A stretch of DNA of 58,497 bases from Candidatus Tepidifontimicrobium thermophilum (GCA_031296405.1 JAVKKH010000016.1:1-58497); one strand, 5' to 3'; counted from the stretch's first letter, positions 26,560 through 35,115 are shown. The notes: generated by a model not told the origin, from the sequence alone. Numbers and translations are program-made.

Positions 26560-26587
26560 TTGACCCGGGCTGCCACTCTGCTACTAT
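26560..26587 (+). promoter_or_regulatory. Strong promoter (TTGACC-16-TACTAT) for structured leader
   Basis: -35 TTGACC (26560-26565) and -10 TACTAT (26582-26587) are spaced by 16 bases, the same arrangement as the initiator-tRNA promoter. Transcription would start near 26594. Confidence 0.65.
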
Positions 26588-26593
26588 GAGCGT

Positions 26594-26717
26594 GGACGCG
26601 GTGCCCGGCGGGCACGGAGCCCGCCGGGGCCGCGTCGGCGTTTGTTCGAGAGGAACGTGTGAGGGCCGGCGCCCGATGAGGGAGTCGGGCAGCCGGCCCC
26701 CGTGTTGGAGGCCGCGG
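26594..26717 (+). ncRNA. Highly structured 5' leader RNA (possible cis-regulatory element)
   Basis: Between the promoter and the ATG at 26718 lie about 124 bases with two long helices. The first has an outer stem GACGCGG/CCGCGTC closing an inner stem CCCGGCGGGC/GCCCGCCGGG with loop ACGGA. The second, toward the 3' side, has GGGCCGG/CCGGCCC around GCCCGA/TCGGGC. A short pairable stretch (around GTTCGAGAGGAAC) separates them. I do not recognise a known riboswitch class. Strong GC folding could also be simple composition. Confidence 0.4.
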
Positions 26718-27089
26718 ATGCTGCGTGCGCACCGCGAGGCGCTGTGGGAGGTCCGGAGGGAGACGGTGAAGGTCCAGGCGGATTACCGGCGGCTGCTGGA
26801 CGGCGAGCGTCGGCGCCGTGCCCGGATCCGTCGCGAGCTGACCCAGTACGCCTCCGCCCACACGGCCTACCGCGGGGAGCACCGGGCCGTGCTGGAGGGT
26901 GCGAAGCGGATGGCCCGAGAGGGCCTGGACGCTCACCGGAAGGCCCTCCAGGAGAACGCCTGGCTGCTCAAGCTGGTCGCTCTGTACGAGCGGATCCAGC
27001 AGATGCGGGCGCAGCGTGCCCGAGCCCGGGCTGAGCGGGCGGTGCAGGTGCGTCCCGCGGCGGTACAACCGACAGTGGCTCAAACCTAG
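26718..27089 (+). CDS. Orphan basic coiled-coil protein
   Basis: 123 residues, not recognised. It is almost wholly helical and rich in Arg, Glu and Ala. Residues 1-45 (LRAHREALWEVRRETVKVQ to RRRRARIRRELTQ) and 60-115 have heptad-like spacing suggesting coiled coil; the tail is Pro/Val/Gln-rich. No signal peptide or membrane segment. GGAGG lies 6 bases before the ATG, which decides the start over the longer open frame from 26586. It has its own promoter, structured leader and terminator, so it is a stand-alone regulated gene. Confidence 0.6.
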   Translation: MLRAHREALWEVRRETVKVQADYRRLLDGERRRRARIRRELTQYASAHTAYRGEHRAVLEGAKRMAREGLDAHRKALQENAWLLKLVALYERIQQMRAQRARARAERAVQVRPAAVQPTVAQT

Positions 27090-27139
27090 GCCACCCCACC
27101 CCTCGGCTCCCCCGGCCGAGGGTGATGCCCCACCCCCCA

Positions 27140-27175
27140 CCAGCGGCGGCCCTCGCGGCCGCCGCTGGCTTTTCC
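27140..27175 (+). terminator. Rho-independent terminator, probably bidirectional
   Basis: A perfect 12-bp stem (27140-27151 with 27157-27168), loop CTCGC, followed by CTTTTCC. It lies between the coiled-coil gene and the convergent sigma-like gene, so it may serve both. Confidence 0.75.
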
Positions 27176-27181
27176 TTGCGT

Positions 27182-27775
27182 TCAGTCGGAGGTTCTGAAC
27201 GCCCGGATGCGCGGGTGGCGGCGGAGGCGCTGGAGGAAGTTGCGCTTGCTCAGGTACACGGCCTCCGGGGAGGGAAACAGGTCGGGCCGGCGCTGGCAGA
27301 TCTGCTGCGGGCTGAAGCCGCAGACGAAGGTGCCGTACACCAGCACGCGCTCCCGCTCGTCCTGCGCGAGGGAGGAGACCGCAGACCACAGCTCCTCGCG
27401 CTGGAGGTTGGCGACGGCTTCCTCCTCGGGATCCACGGCCTCCGAGACCTGGGGAGGCTCTTCGAAGGCGCGGCGCTCTTGCTGGCGGACCACGTCCAGG
27501 ATGGCGGTGTGGGTGCACATCTTCAGGTAACGGAGGAGGCTGGAGGCGTTGGGGAAACGGCGGAACTTCTCGGGATCCACCGCGGAGTGCAGCCGATCGA
27601 AGGCACGGTTGACGAAGAACGCCACGGGCTCCCCGGTCTGCGCGAACCAGGGGTGTCGCCGTACCCAGGCGGCCACCAGGTTCTCGTACCGGGCGTACAG
27701 TTCCCGCCAGGCCTCCGGATCCCTGTGGACCAGAGCCTTCCGGAACAGGGCGTACGCTTGCTCGTCCCGGTCCAT
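27182..27775 (-). CDS. Sigma-70-like (ECF-type) factor, orphan
   Basis: 197 residues. Region-2-like helices (RDPEAWRELYARYENLVAAWVRRHP, SLLRYLKMCTHTAILDVVRQQER) and a region-4-like C-terminal segment (LAQDERERVLVYGTFVCGFSPQQICQRRPDLFPSPEAVYLSKRNFLQRLRR) give the ECF sigma layout. The sequence is divergent, and the DNA-binding part is less canonical than in the 6542 gene. No anti-sigma gene is adjacent. ATG 27775 is chosen as the first strong start after the divergent promoter region. Another helical regulator cannot be excluded. Confidence 0.6.
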   Translation of the reverse strand: MDRDEQAYALFRKALVHRDPEAWRELYARYENLVAAWVRRHPWFAQTGEPVAFFVNRAFDRLHSAVDPEKFRRFPNASSLLRYLKMCTHTAILDVVRQQERRAFEEPPQVSEAVDPEEEAVANLQREELWSAVSSLAQDERERVLVYGTFVCGFSPQQICQRRPDLFPSPEAVYLSKRNFLQRLRRHPRIRAFRTSD

Positions 27776-27874
27776 CCACGTACCCCGTCGGCGAGGCGGA
27801 GGGCCCGCGCGGGTATGGGGGAGGTCGAGGGAGTATTCTGGCGAGGGACACGTGACTCCTTGCAGGAGGTGCCC

Positions 27875-28819
27875 ATGCGGGTCCTGGTGACCGGGGGAGC
27901 GGGTTTCGTAGGCTCCCACGTGGTGGAGGTCCTAAAGGCCGCGGGCCACCGGGTGGCGGTGGTGGACGTGCTGGACCCAGGGCGTGCCGAGTTCGTGCCC
28001 GCGGACGTCCCCCTCTACCGGGTGGACGTGGCGAGCCCGCAGCTGGAGGAGGTGTTCCAGGAGGAGCGGCCGCAGGTGGTGTGCCACCACGCGGCGCAGG
28101 CGTCCGTGGCGGTGTCGGTCCGGGAGCCCCTCCGCGACGCTCGGGTGAACGTCCTGGGCGCCCTGAACGTGCTGGAGTGCTGTGTCCGCTACGGAGTCGG
28201 CCGGGTGCTGTTTGCCAGCACAGGGGGCGCCATCTACGGGGAACCCGACCGCCTGCCGGTCTCCGAGGACCACCCCACGAGGCCCGTGAGCCCCTACGGG
28301 GTCCACAAGCTGTGTGCGGAGCAGTACCTGGCCGCGTACGGACACCTGTACGGTCTGCGCTGGGTCGCCCTCCGCTACGGCAACGTGTACGGGCCACGCC
28401 AGGACCCCTACGGCGAGGCGGGTGTCGTGGCCATCTTCTGCGCGGCCATGCTGGAGGGCCGGCAACCGGTGATCTTCGGGGACGGCCAGCACACCCGGGA
28501 CTACGTGTACGTGGAGGACGTGGCCCGGGCCAACCTGCTGGCCCTGGAGGCCGGCGCGCAGGGCGTGTTCAACGTGGGCACCGGGGTGGAAACCCCCACG
28601 CGCCGCATCTTCGACCTGGTGCGGGACGCGACGGGATTCCGGGGGGAGCCCCAGTACGGCCCCGCCCGTCCCGGGGACGTCCGGCGGATCTGTCTCGATA
28701 TCGCTCGGGCCGAACGCGTGCTCGGTTGGCGCCCCCGGGTGACCCTGGCCGACGGGATCGCGCGGACCGTCGCCTGGTTCCGGGCGCAGGCGCGGACTGG
28801 ACGGCGGGACGTACCATAG
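27875..28819 (+). CDS. NAD-dependent nucleotide-sugar epimerase (GalE-like, extended SDR)
   Basis: 314 residues. TGGAGFVGSH nucleotide motif, STGGAIYGE, catalytic SPYGVHK (Tyr-x3-Lys), YGNVYGPRQDP, DYVYVEDVARANLLAL and GVFNVGTGVETPT are the UDP-glucose 4-epimerase family markers. AGGAGG upstream fixes the ATG. The sugar substrate is not defined. A TATTCT box at 27834-27839 could be its -10. Confidence 0.9.
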   Translation: MRVLVTGGAGFVGSHVVEVLKAAGHRVAVVDVLDPGRAEFVPADVPLYRVDVASPQLEEVFQEERPQVVCHHAAQASVAVSVREPLRDARVNVLGALNVLECCVRYGVGRVLFASTGGAIYGEPDRLPVSEDHPTRPVSPYGVHKLCAEQYLAAYGHLYGLRWVALRYGNVYGPRQDPYGEAGVVAIFCAAMLEGRQPVIFGDGQHTRDYVYVEDVARANLLALEAGAQGVFNVGTGVETPTRRIFDLVRDATGFRGEPQYGPARPGDVRRICLDIARAERVLGWRPRVTLADGIARTVAWFRAQARTGRRDVP

Positions 28820-28850
28820 ACGTGCAGGACGAGTCTGCCGGGAGCGGCGC

Positions 28851-29690
28851 ATGCGTCCCATCTGGAAAGGCCACATCGCCTTCGGGCTCGTGACCATCCC
28901 CGTGCGGGTGTACGTGGCGCAGGAGTCCAAGGACGTGCGGTTCCGGCAGCTGCACGCGGCCTGCGGGACGCCCATCAAGCAGGTCCGCCGCTGCCCTCGG
29001 TGCGAACGGGACGTGGAGTGGCACGAGGTGGTGCGCGGGTACGAGTACGGCAAGGGGCGGTTCGTGCCCGTCACCGACGAAGACCTCCAGGCGGTCCCCC
29101 TGCCTACCAAGGGGACGGTGGACCTGTTCGGGTTCGTGCAGCTGCAGGAGATTGACCCCCTGTACTACGAGCGTGCCTACTACCTGGCACCTGACGCAGG
29201 CGGGGCCAAAGCCTTCAAGCTCCTCCAGGAGGCCCTGGCTGCCTCTGGCCGCGTGGGCATCGGGAAGGTGGCCCTGCGGGAGAAGGAGCACCTGGTGGCC
29301 CTGCGCCCCTACGGCGACACCCTCGTGATGGAGGTCCTGTACTACCCGGACGAGATCCGGGCGGTGTCAGAGCTGCCCGAGTTCCCCCTGGAGGTGAAGG
29401 TGCACCCCAACGAACGCAAGATGGCGGTGCAGCTGGTGGAGGGAATGACCATGGAGTTCCGCCCGGAGGAGTACCGGGACGAGTACCGGGAGGCGCTGTT
29501 GCGGGTGATCCAGGCGAAGGTGGAGGGCGCGCCTCCTCCTGAGTCGGCCGCGCCGCGGGAGGAGAAGGTGGTGGACCTCATGGAAGCGCTGAGGCGGAGC
29601 CTGGAGATGGCCAAGCAGCAGCGGGTCCGCCGCGAGGCGACTTCCCCGCCGGCCAGGCGGGTGGCGGCCATGCGGGAACGGCACAAGTGA
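28851..29690 (+). CDS. ku: Bacterial Ku DNA-end-binding protein
   Basis: 279 residues, standard length. MRPIWKGHIAFGLVTIPVRVY opens the Ku core. Further markers are CPRCERDVEWHEVVRGYEYGKG, YYLAPDAGGAKAFKLLQEAL, GRVGIGKVALREKEHLVALRP, and a basic C-terminal tail (SLEMAKQQRVRREA). It bridges double-strand ends in non-homologous end joining with LigD, which is not found in the window. TACCAT at 28812-28817 may be its -10. Confidence 0.95.
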   Translation: MRPIWKGHIAFGLVTIPVRVYVAQESKDVRFRQLHAACGTPIKQVRRCPRCERDVEWHEVVRGYEYGKGRFVPVTDEDLQAVPLPTKGTVDLFGFVQLQEIDPLYYERAYYLAPDAGGAKAFKLLQEALAASGRVGIGKVALREKEHLVALRPYGDTLVMEVLYYPDEIRAVSELPEFPLEVKVHPNERKMAVQLVEGMTMEFRPEEYRDEYREALLRVIQAKVEGAPPPESAAPREEKVVDLMEALRRSLEMAKQQRVRREATSPPARRVAAMRERHK

Positions 29691-30454
29691 GCGGGTCCCC
29701 CGGCGCCATGGGGCCGGCGGGCCGACGCGGAACCCACGTGCGGGCCGGGACCTCGGGGTTCGCGTTCCCGGAGTGGCGCGGCGCCTTCTACCCCGCAGAT
29801 CTCGCCGCAGACCGGCTCCTGTCCTACTACGCGGTCCGGCTCCCCACAGTCGAGTTGAACACCACCTTCTACCGGATGCCCTCGGAAGAGACCTGCCGCG
29901 CGTGGGCGGAGCAGACCCCTCCGGGGTTCCTGTTTGCGGTGAAGGCGCACCGCCGGATCACCCACGTCAAACGCCTCCGCGACGTCGACGCCGAGCTGCG
30001 GTGGACGGCCGACCGGCTGGGGGTCCTGGAAGACCGCCTGGGCGCGGTCCTGTTCCAGTGTCCCCCGTCCCTGCGGTGTGACCTGCACTTGTTGGAACAG
30101 TTCCTGGCCGCGCTGCCACCCCTGCCCCGGGTGGCGGTGGAGTTCCGGCACCCTACGTGGTTCCAGGAGGGTACGTACGAGCTGCTGCGCCGCCACCGGG
30201 TGGCGTTGTGCGTGGGGGAGGATGAAGAGGGAAGCGATCCCCTGGTGTGGACGGCTCCCTTCGGGTACCTGCGCCTCCACCGGCTGCGGTACGAGCCGGA
30301 CCATCTGCGGACGTGGGCGGACCGGCTGCAGGAAGCCCCCGTGGCGGAGGTGTTCTGTTACTTCACCCACGACGCGGGGCCCCAGGCGGTGGCGTTCGCC
30401 CGGACTCTGATGGAGCTGTGTGCCGCAGAACCGGAACCCAGCGGGTGCCGCTAG
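29687..30454 (+). CDS. DUF72 TIM-barrel protein (second copy)
   Basis: 255 residues. VRAGTSGFAFPEWRGAFYP, VELNTTFYRMPSE, PPGFLFAVKAHRRITH, VLFQCPPSLRCD and VAVEFRHPTWF are full DUF72 motifs, closer to the common form than the 20191 copy. The GTG overlaps the Ku stop (GTGA), so it is co-translated with Ku. This association with DNA repair is interesting but unproved. Confidence 0.88.
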   Translation: MSGSPGAMGPAGRRGTHVRAGTSGFAFPEWRGAFYPADLAADRLLSYYAVRLPTVELNTTFYRMPSEETCRAWAEQTPPGFLFAVKAHRRITHVKRLRDVDAELRWTADRLGVLEDRLGAVLFQCPPSLRCDLHLLEQFLAALPPLPRVAVEFRHPTWFQEGTYELLRRHRVALCVGEDEEGSDPLVWTAPFGYLRLHRLRYEPDHLRTWADRLQEAPVAEVFCYFTHDAGPQAVAFARTLMELCAAEPEPSGCR

Positions 30455-30477
30455 TCCGTACGGACCAGGAGGAAACC

Positions 30478-31443
30478 GTGGAAGGCGTCGGAGGACTGCA
30501 CCACATCACGTGCATCGCCGCAGACCCGCAGGAGAACCTGGACTTCTACGCGGGCGTGCTGGGGATGCGGCTGGTGAAACGCAGCGTGAACCAGGACGAC
30601 CCCGGGACCTACCACCTGTTCTACGCGGACGCGGAGGGCCGGCCGGGCACCGACCTCACCTTCTTCCCCTGGCCCCACCTCCCGCCGAAGAGGGAAGGCG
30701 CGGGGCTGGCGGTGGAAGTCGCCCTGGCGGTTCCGCAGGGTAGCCTGTCCTACTGGGCCGGGCGTCTGGCCCGCTACGGCGTGACCGCTCGGGGTTTGGA
30801 GACCCGGTTCGGAGAGCGGTGCCTCCTGCTGTCGGACCCCCACGGCCTGGCCCTGGCGCTGGTGGAGGTGGAGGACCGGCCCTTTGCCCCGTGGGCGGAA
30901 AGCCCCGTCCCCGCCGGGCTTCAGGTGCGCGGGCTGCACGGCGCGAGGATTCGGGTGGCTTCCCTGACCCCCACGGAGCGGTTCCTCACCCAGGTACTGG
31001 GCTTCCGCCGCGTGGCGGAGGAAGACGGGTGGGTGCGCTTCGCTGCGGGTCCGGGCGGGTCTGGCTGCTGGCTGGACCTGCACGGAAGCCCGAGCGCGGA
31101 GCCGGGAACTTGGGGAGTGGGCGGGGTACACCACCTAGCGTGGCGGGTGCGGGACGAGGCGCACCAAGCCGAGGTCCGACAGCGGGTAGCGTGGGCGGGG
31201 GCCAACCCCACGCCCGCCATCGACCGGTTCTGGTTCAAGTCCGTGTACTTCAGGGAGCCGGGCGGCGTGCTGTTCGAGCTGGCTACGGACGGGCCGGGTT
31301 TTGCGGTGGACGAGGATCCCGAGCAGCTGGGCACGTCCCTGGTCCTGCCTCCCTGGCTCGAGCCTTACCGTGGCCGCATCGAAGCCCAGCTGCCGGTGCT
31401 GAAGTATCCGCCGGTGCTAGAGCCGGTGGCCGGGGCCCCTTAG
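30478..31443 (+). CDS. Glyoxalase-fold ring-cleaving dioxygenase (MhqO/LinE-like)
   Basis: 321 residues with two vicinal-oxygen-chelate halves. GLHHITCIAADPQENLDFYAGVLGMRLVKRSVNQDDP is the diagnostic opening (metal His near residue 9), and the C-terminal half carries GGVHHLAWRV (second His) and FREPGGVLFELATDGPGF (metal Glu). The family includes hydroquinone/catechol-type extradiol dioxygenases. GTG follows a near-perfect AGGAGG at ideal spacing; the frame upstream is a shadow. Confidence 0.9.
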   Translation: MEGVGGLHHITCIAADPQENLDFYAGVLGMRLVKRSVNQDDPGTYHLFYADAEGRPGTDLTFFPWPHLPPKREGAGLAVEVALAVPQGSLSYWAGRLARYGVTARGLETRFGERCLLLSDPHGLALALVEVEDRPFAPWAESPVPAGLQVRGLHGARIRVASLTPTERFLTQVLGFRRVAEEDGWVRFAAGPGGSGCWLDLHGSPSAEPGTWGVGGVHHLAWRVRDEAHQAEVRQRVAWAGANPTPAIDRFWFKSVYFREPGGVLFELATDGPGFAVDEDPEQLGTSLVLPPWLEPYRGRIEAQLPVLKYPPVLEPVAGAP

Positions 31444-31492
31444 GACGCGGGCTTGCTGGTGCCCGCGGCCGGAGGTGGACACCTGCCGCGGG

Positions 31493-31498
31493 TAGAAT
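31493..31498 (+). promoter_or_regulatory. Putative -10 box (TAGAAT), leaderless sensor-kinase mRNA
   Basis: TAGAAT ends 6 bases before the histidine-kinase GTG, again without a ribosome site. This is the same -10-to-start spacing as the GH1 gene. Confidence 0.4.
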
Positions 31499-31504
31499 GG
31501 GAAC

Positions 31505-33376
31505 GTGGGGTGCCGGTACGCGGGGGGCCAGGTGTTGGGGCACGCTCCGGAGCAGGTGGTACGGACCGGGCCGGCCGGCTACGCGGCTGGGAGGAACCCT
31601 GTGCGGCCCCTCGTGGCGTTGCTGGCCGGCGGCCTGGGGCGAACCCCACCGGTAGACCGTCTCGGGGAGCGCGCCCACCTCTTCCTGTACGTGCTCGCTT
31701 ACCGCTGGCTGAGCCTGCTGCCGGCGGCTCTCGCGGTGTTCTCGGTACCCTCCGCACCGACCCCGCGCACCTTGCTGGCTGCCGTGATCGGCTACAACCT
31801 GTGTATCACCCTGTTCCACCGGTGGCTCAACAACGCGGTCCTGCGGTGGCCAGCCCTGCTCGGCCTGGACATCTTCCTGTGTGGTGCGGCGGTGGCTGCA
31901 AGCGGCGGGGCGCGGAGTCCGTACTACCTGTACGTGTTGAGTCCCCTGTTCGGCGCGGGCGTGTTCTTCCGGACCCGCGGGGGACTCGTGGCCGCGGGGG
32001 CCACCACCGCGGCGTACGCGCTGGCGGTGGGGGTGGACAGTCTGGTTCTGGGGGGATCGTTCGACGTCGTGTCCGCCAGCATCCAGGTGGCCGGGTTCTT
32101 CCTGATCGGCGGGCTCTTCAGCAGCTTCGCGTCCCTGCTGGAAGACCAACGGGCTAACGCGCGGCTGCTGGAGCAGGTCCGGACCGAGCTAGTCCGGAAG
32201 ACCACGGAGCTGCAGCGGACCAACCGCGAGCTGCGTTCCCTCCACTCGCTGGCGGTGGCCCTCCAGTCCGCCGCGGTGGACGTGCACGACGTCCAGCGGC
32301 GGGTCCTGCTGAGCCTGACCGAGGAGCTGGGCTATCCGCGGGCGTGGATGGCCCTGGTGGACCACGGAGACCTCAGCCTCACGGGCTGGATGGTGGCCGC
32401 TCGCGGCGAAGGCCTGACCGAGGAAGTCCCGCCCACCCTCCGCGTGGGCCTCCGGGAGCTCGGGGGACCCCTGGTCCAGGCTCTCGACGCACGGGTCCTG
32501 CAGGTGGTCACCGGACGCGCTGTCCTTCCAGGGAGCTCGGGGCTTCCCGTGCGGGAAGGAGGGCGGTACGTGGTCGTGCCCCTGTCCGTGCGGGACCTGC
32601 CGGTGGGAATCCTGTTGGTGGAAGCCCCGGACGGAGTTCCTGACGACAGGCAGTCTCTGGCCCTGCTGACCTCGGTGGGACACCAGGCGGCACTGGCCCT
32701 GTGGAGCACCCGCATGTGCGTGGAGCGCGCCCAGCGGTCTGCGGTCCTGGAGGAGCGGAACCGCATCGCGCGGGACATCCACGACACCGTCTCGCAGTGC
32801 CTGTTCGGCACCGTCTGTGCGCTGGAGGGCTGCCTGAAACTCCTCCCTGAGGACCAGCGGACGGTTCGGGAGAGGCTGGAGTACGTGCTCCGGCTGGCGT
32901 CCAAGGCCATGGCGGAGATCCGCCGCCTGGTCTTCGACATGTGGATCGGCGGGATGACCACCAGCGAGTTCGTGGCCGAGCTCCAGTCCTTCCTCCAGGA
33001 CCTGGGAAAGCCTGACTCCCTGCGGGTGGACATCCGAGTGGAGGGGGACCTCACGGAGCTCACGCCCTTCACCCGCAAGCACCTGTTCCGGATCGCGCAG
33101 GAGGCCCTAGCTAACGCCGTCAAGCACGCTCAGGCCTCGGAGGTCTCGATCCACCTGGCTGCTTCGGGTCAGGCGGTCCGCCTGGTGGTGCGGGACGACG
33201 GGCGGGGGTTTGACCCGGAGCGGGTCTCGCGGGGCATGGGGCTGGCGGGCATGCGGGAGCGTGCCGCGGCCATCGGGGCCGCGCTGGAGGTCCGTACGGG
33301 GCCCGGGCAGGGGACCGCGGTGGAGGTGAGCGTTCCGAGGCTGGCATGCGTCAGTCCGCCCCGGTTCGCGTCCTGA
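31505..33376 (+). CDS. Membrane sensor histidine kinase (NarX/LiaS class) with GAF domain
   Basis: 623 residues. Membrane segments occupy about 60-205 (ALLGLDIFLCGAAVAA, VAGFFLIGGLFSS), followed by a coiled linker (NARLLEQVRTELVRKTTELQ) and a GAF-like domain (about 250-400). The HisKA_3 region carries phosphoacceptor His in ARDIHDTVSQCLFG, and the ATPase has N box FRIAQEALANAVKHAQ and G box VRDDGRGFDPERVSRGMGLAGMRERAAAIGA. It overlaps the response regulator by 31 bases. The signal is unknown. The location next to the sulfur island makes it a candidate regulator of it. Confidence 0.92.
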   Translation: MGCRYAGGQVLGHAPEQVVRTGPAGYAAGRNPVRPLVALLAGGLGRTPPVDRLGERAHLFLYVLAYRWLSLLPAALAVFSVPSAPTPRTLLAAVIGYNLCITLFHRWLNNAVLRWPALLGLDIFLCGAAVAASGGARSPYYLYVLSPLFGAGVFFRTRGGLVAAGATTAAYALAVGVDSLVLGGSFDVVSASIQVAGFFLIGGLFSSFASLLEDQRANARLLEQVRTELVRKTTELQRTNRELRSLHSLAVALQSAAVDVHDVQRRVLLSLTEELGYPRAWMALVDHGDLSLTGWMVAARGEGLTEEVPPTLRVGLRELGGPLVQALDARVLQVVTGRAVLPGSSGLPVREGGRYVVVPLSVRDLPVGILLVEAPDGVPDDRQSLALLTSVGHQAALALWSTRMCVERAQRSAVLEERNRIARDIHDTVSQCLFGTVCALEGCLKLLPEDQRTVRERLEYVLRLASKAMAEIRRLVFDMWIGGMTTSEFVAELQSFLQDLGKPDSLRVDIRVEGDLTELTPFTRKHLFRIAQEALANAVKHAQASEVSIHLAASGQAVRLVVRDDGRGFDPERVSRGMGLAGMRERAAAIGAALEVRTGPGQGTAVEVSVPRLACVSPPRFAS

Positions 33377-34020
33377 TCGCGGACGACCACGAGCTGGTCC
33401 GCCGCGGGCTCGCCATGCTGCTCGAGACCGAAGCGGGCATCCAGGTGGCGGGGGAGGCCAGGACCGGACGGGAGGCGGTGGAAGGCGTCCTCCGGGAGCG
33501 TCCGGACGTCCTGTTGGTGGACCTGAAGATGCCGGACCTGGACGGGCTCGGGGTGCTGAAGGCGGTGAAGGCCCGGGCCCCGGGCACACGGGTGGTCCTG
33601 CTCACAGGGCTGGAGGTGGACGAAGCCATCTTGGAAGCCGTCTACCAGGGCGCGGACGGCTTCCTGTTCAAGGACGTGCCACCCGCGGAGCTCTGCAAGG
33701 CCATCCGCGTGATCGCGGCAGGGGAGGTCTACCTCCAGCCCGCGGTGGCGGCGCGCCTGGTGCGCCTCCTGGCCCGGTCCCAGGAGGAGCCACCGGCCCG
33801 CAGAGGCGAGCTCACCGCGCGCGAACGGGAGGTCCTGCGGCTGATGGCCCGTGGTCACACCAACCAGGAGATCGCGGAACTCACGGGCCTGGCCGTGGAG
33901 ACCGTCCGGTCCCACGTGAAGAACATCCTGCAGAAGCTGGAGCAGCCCAACCGGACGCGTGCAGTCCTTTTCGCCCTACAGTCCGGGCTGGTGGACCTAG
34001 CCGAGCTCCGGGGGCCGTGA
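33346..34020 (+). CDS. NarL/LuxR-type response regulator
   Basis: 224 residues. The receiver has Asp pocket IADDHEL, phospho-Asp in LLVDLKMPDLDG, and Lys in FLFKDVPPAE. The LuxR helix-turn-helix (LTAREREVLRLMARGHTNQEIAELTGLAVETVRSHVKNILQKL) closes it. The 3' end overlaps the convergent radical SAM gene by 24 bases, so expression of one may disturb the other. Confidence 0.94.
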   Translation: MRQSAPVRVLIADDHELVRRGLAMLLETEAGIQVAGEARTGREAVEGVLRERPDVLLVDLKMPDLDGLGVLKAVKARAPGTRVVLLTGLEVDEAILEAVYQGADGFLFKDVPPAELCKAIRVIAAGEVYLQPAVAARLVRLLARSQEEPPARRGELTAREREVLRLMARGHTNQEIAELTGLAVETVRSHVKNILQKLEQPNRTRAVLFALQSGLVDLAELRGP

Positions 34021-35115
34021 GGGCACAGGCCCGCCGGCCGGGGTGGTCGCGGGGGAGGGAAGGATCTCGTCGAGGGCCAGCTGCGCGCGGATCACCTGCA
34101 GGTCCTCCGGGGTGGGCACGAACGGGTAATCCCGAAAGGGTTCGGACGGCCGGTAGGACCCGTAGGGGCGGGTGCAGCCTGGCCGACCGTCCGCGCCGGG
34201 GCAGCCGTTGGTGAGGAAGGGCAGGCCGCTGGAGACCGCCTGCTCCACGAGCGCGCGCGGGGCTGCGATGGCCGCCAGGGTCCCGTCCTCGTGGAACCGG
34301 AAGTGCTCCATCCCGAACCCCTCGGTCTCCACCAGGAACTTGACCAGCTGGATGCGGCGCCAGCGGGTCAGGGGGGCTTTCGGGTGTAGCCCCATCCGGG
34401 AGTCCGGCTCAGGGTTGAAGGAGAACAGGTAGGCGTAGATCTGCCGGTCCCGCAGCCGCACGAACAGCTCCACCAGGTCCCGGTCGCTCTCCCCCAGGCC
34501 TACCAGGGTGTGACAGTTCACCTTCCACGGACCGAAGACCTCGCGGCCCCAGCTGATGACCTGCCAGTAGTTGCTCCATCGCAGGCCTCCGGCCGGGACG
34601 TCCGTCCGCAGGCGGCGAAAGAGGGACTCGGTGACCGCGTCCAGGCCCACCCCGATCATGTCCGCGCCGAGGTCCTTGAAGTGCTGGAGGCGCTCCCGGG
34701 TCAGGGTGGGGGGTGCCACGAGGACCGAAAGGGGGGTCTGGACCCGACGCCGGATCCTCCGGATGATCTCGCAGGTGTCCGCGTAGGCCCGGCCGTGGGT
34801 GACCATGGAGATGCACAGGCGGGTGAGGGCGGACTCGTAGCGCGCCATGCGCTCCACGAGATCGTCCGTGGACACCAGGGGCCAGTCCACGCGGATGAAG
34901 GACTTCTCCGTGTAGGTCCCCGGTCGCGTGCGGGCGAGCCCGCAGTAGGCGCAGTCCGACCGACACCCGTCCTCGTACTGGAGCAGGAGGTTGATCCCGC
35001 CGAAGGGGAAGTCCCGGGAGAACCGGCCCGACCGGAAGCGCAGCACGATGGCGCTGGCCATGGAGATACGGACCCACTCGGGGCTCTCAAACCGCTCCGG
35101 TGCGGTCCGCAGCAT
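33997..35115 (-). CDS. Radical SAM lipoyl-synthase-like protein (LipS1/LipS2 type)
   Basis: 372 residues. The radical SAM cluster motif is CRSDCAYC (Cys51, 55, 58), in the context GGINLLLQYEDG. C-terminal cysteines occur in NGCPGADGRPGCTRPYGSYRP, suitable for a second, sulfur-donating cluster as in lipoyl synthases. It lies with a second radical SAM gene, two ligases and a lipoyl carrier, the set known for LipS1/LipS2-sLpl lipoate assembly on sHdr LbpA. Which of LipS1 or LipS2 it is I cannot settle by eye. ATG 35115 has GGAGG and overlaps the ligase gene upstream. Confidence 0.72.
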   Translation of the reverse strand: MLRTAPERFESPEWVRISMASAIVLRFRSGRFSRDFPFGGINLLLQYEDGCRSDCAYCGLARTRPGTYTEKSFIRVDWPLVSTDDLVERMARYESALTRLCISMVTHGRAYADTCEIIRRIRRRVQTPLSVLVAPPTLTRERLQHFKDLGADMIGVGLDAVTESLFRRLRTDVPAGGLRWSNYWQVISWGREVFGPWKVNCHTLVGLGESDRDLVELFVRLRDRQIYAYLFSFNPEPDSRMGLHPKAPLTRWRRIQLVKFLVETEGFGMEHFRFHEDGTLAAIAAPRALVEQAVSSGLPFLTNGCPGADGRPGCTRPYGSYRPSEPFRDYPFVPTPEDLQVIRAQLALDEILPSPATTPAGGPVPSRPPELG

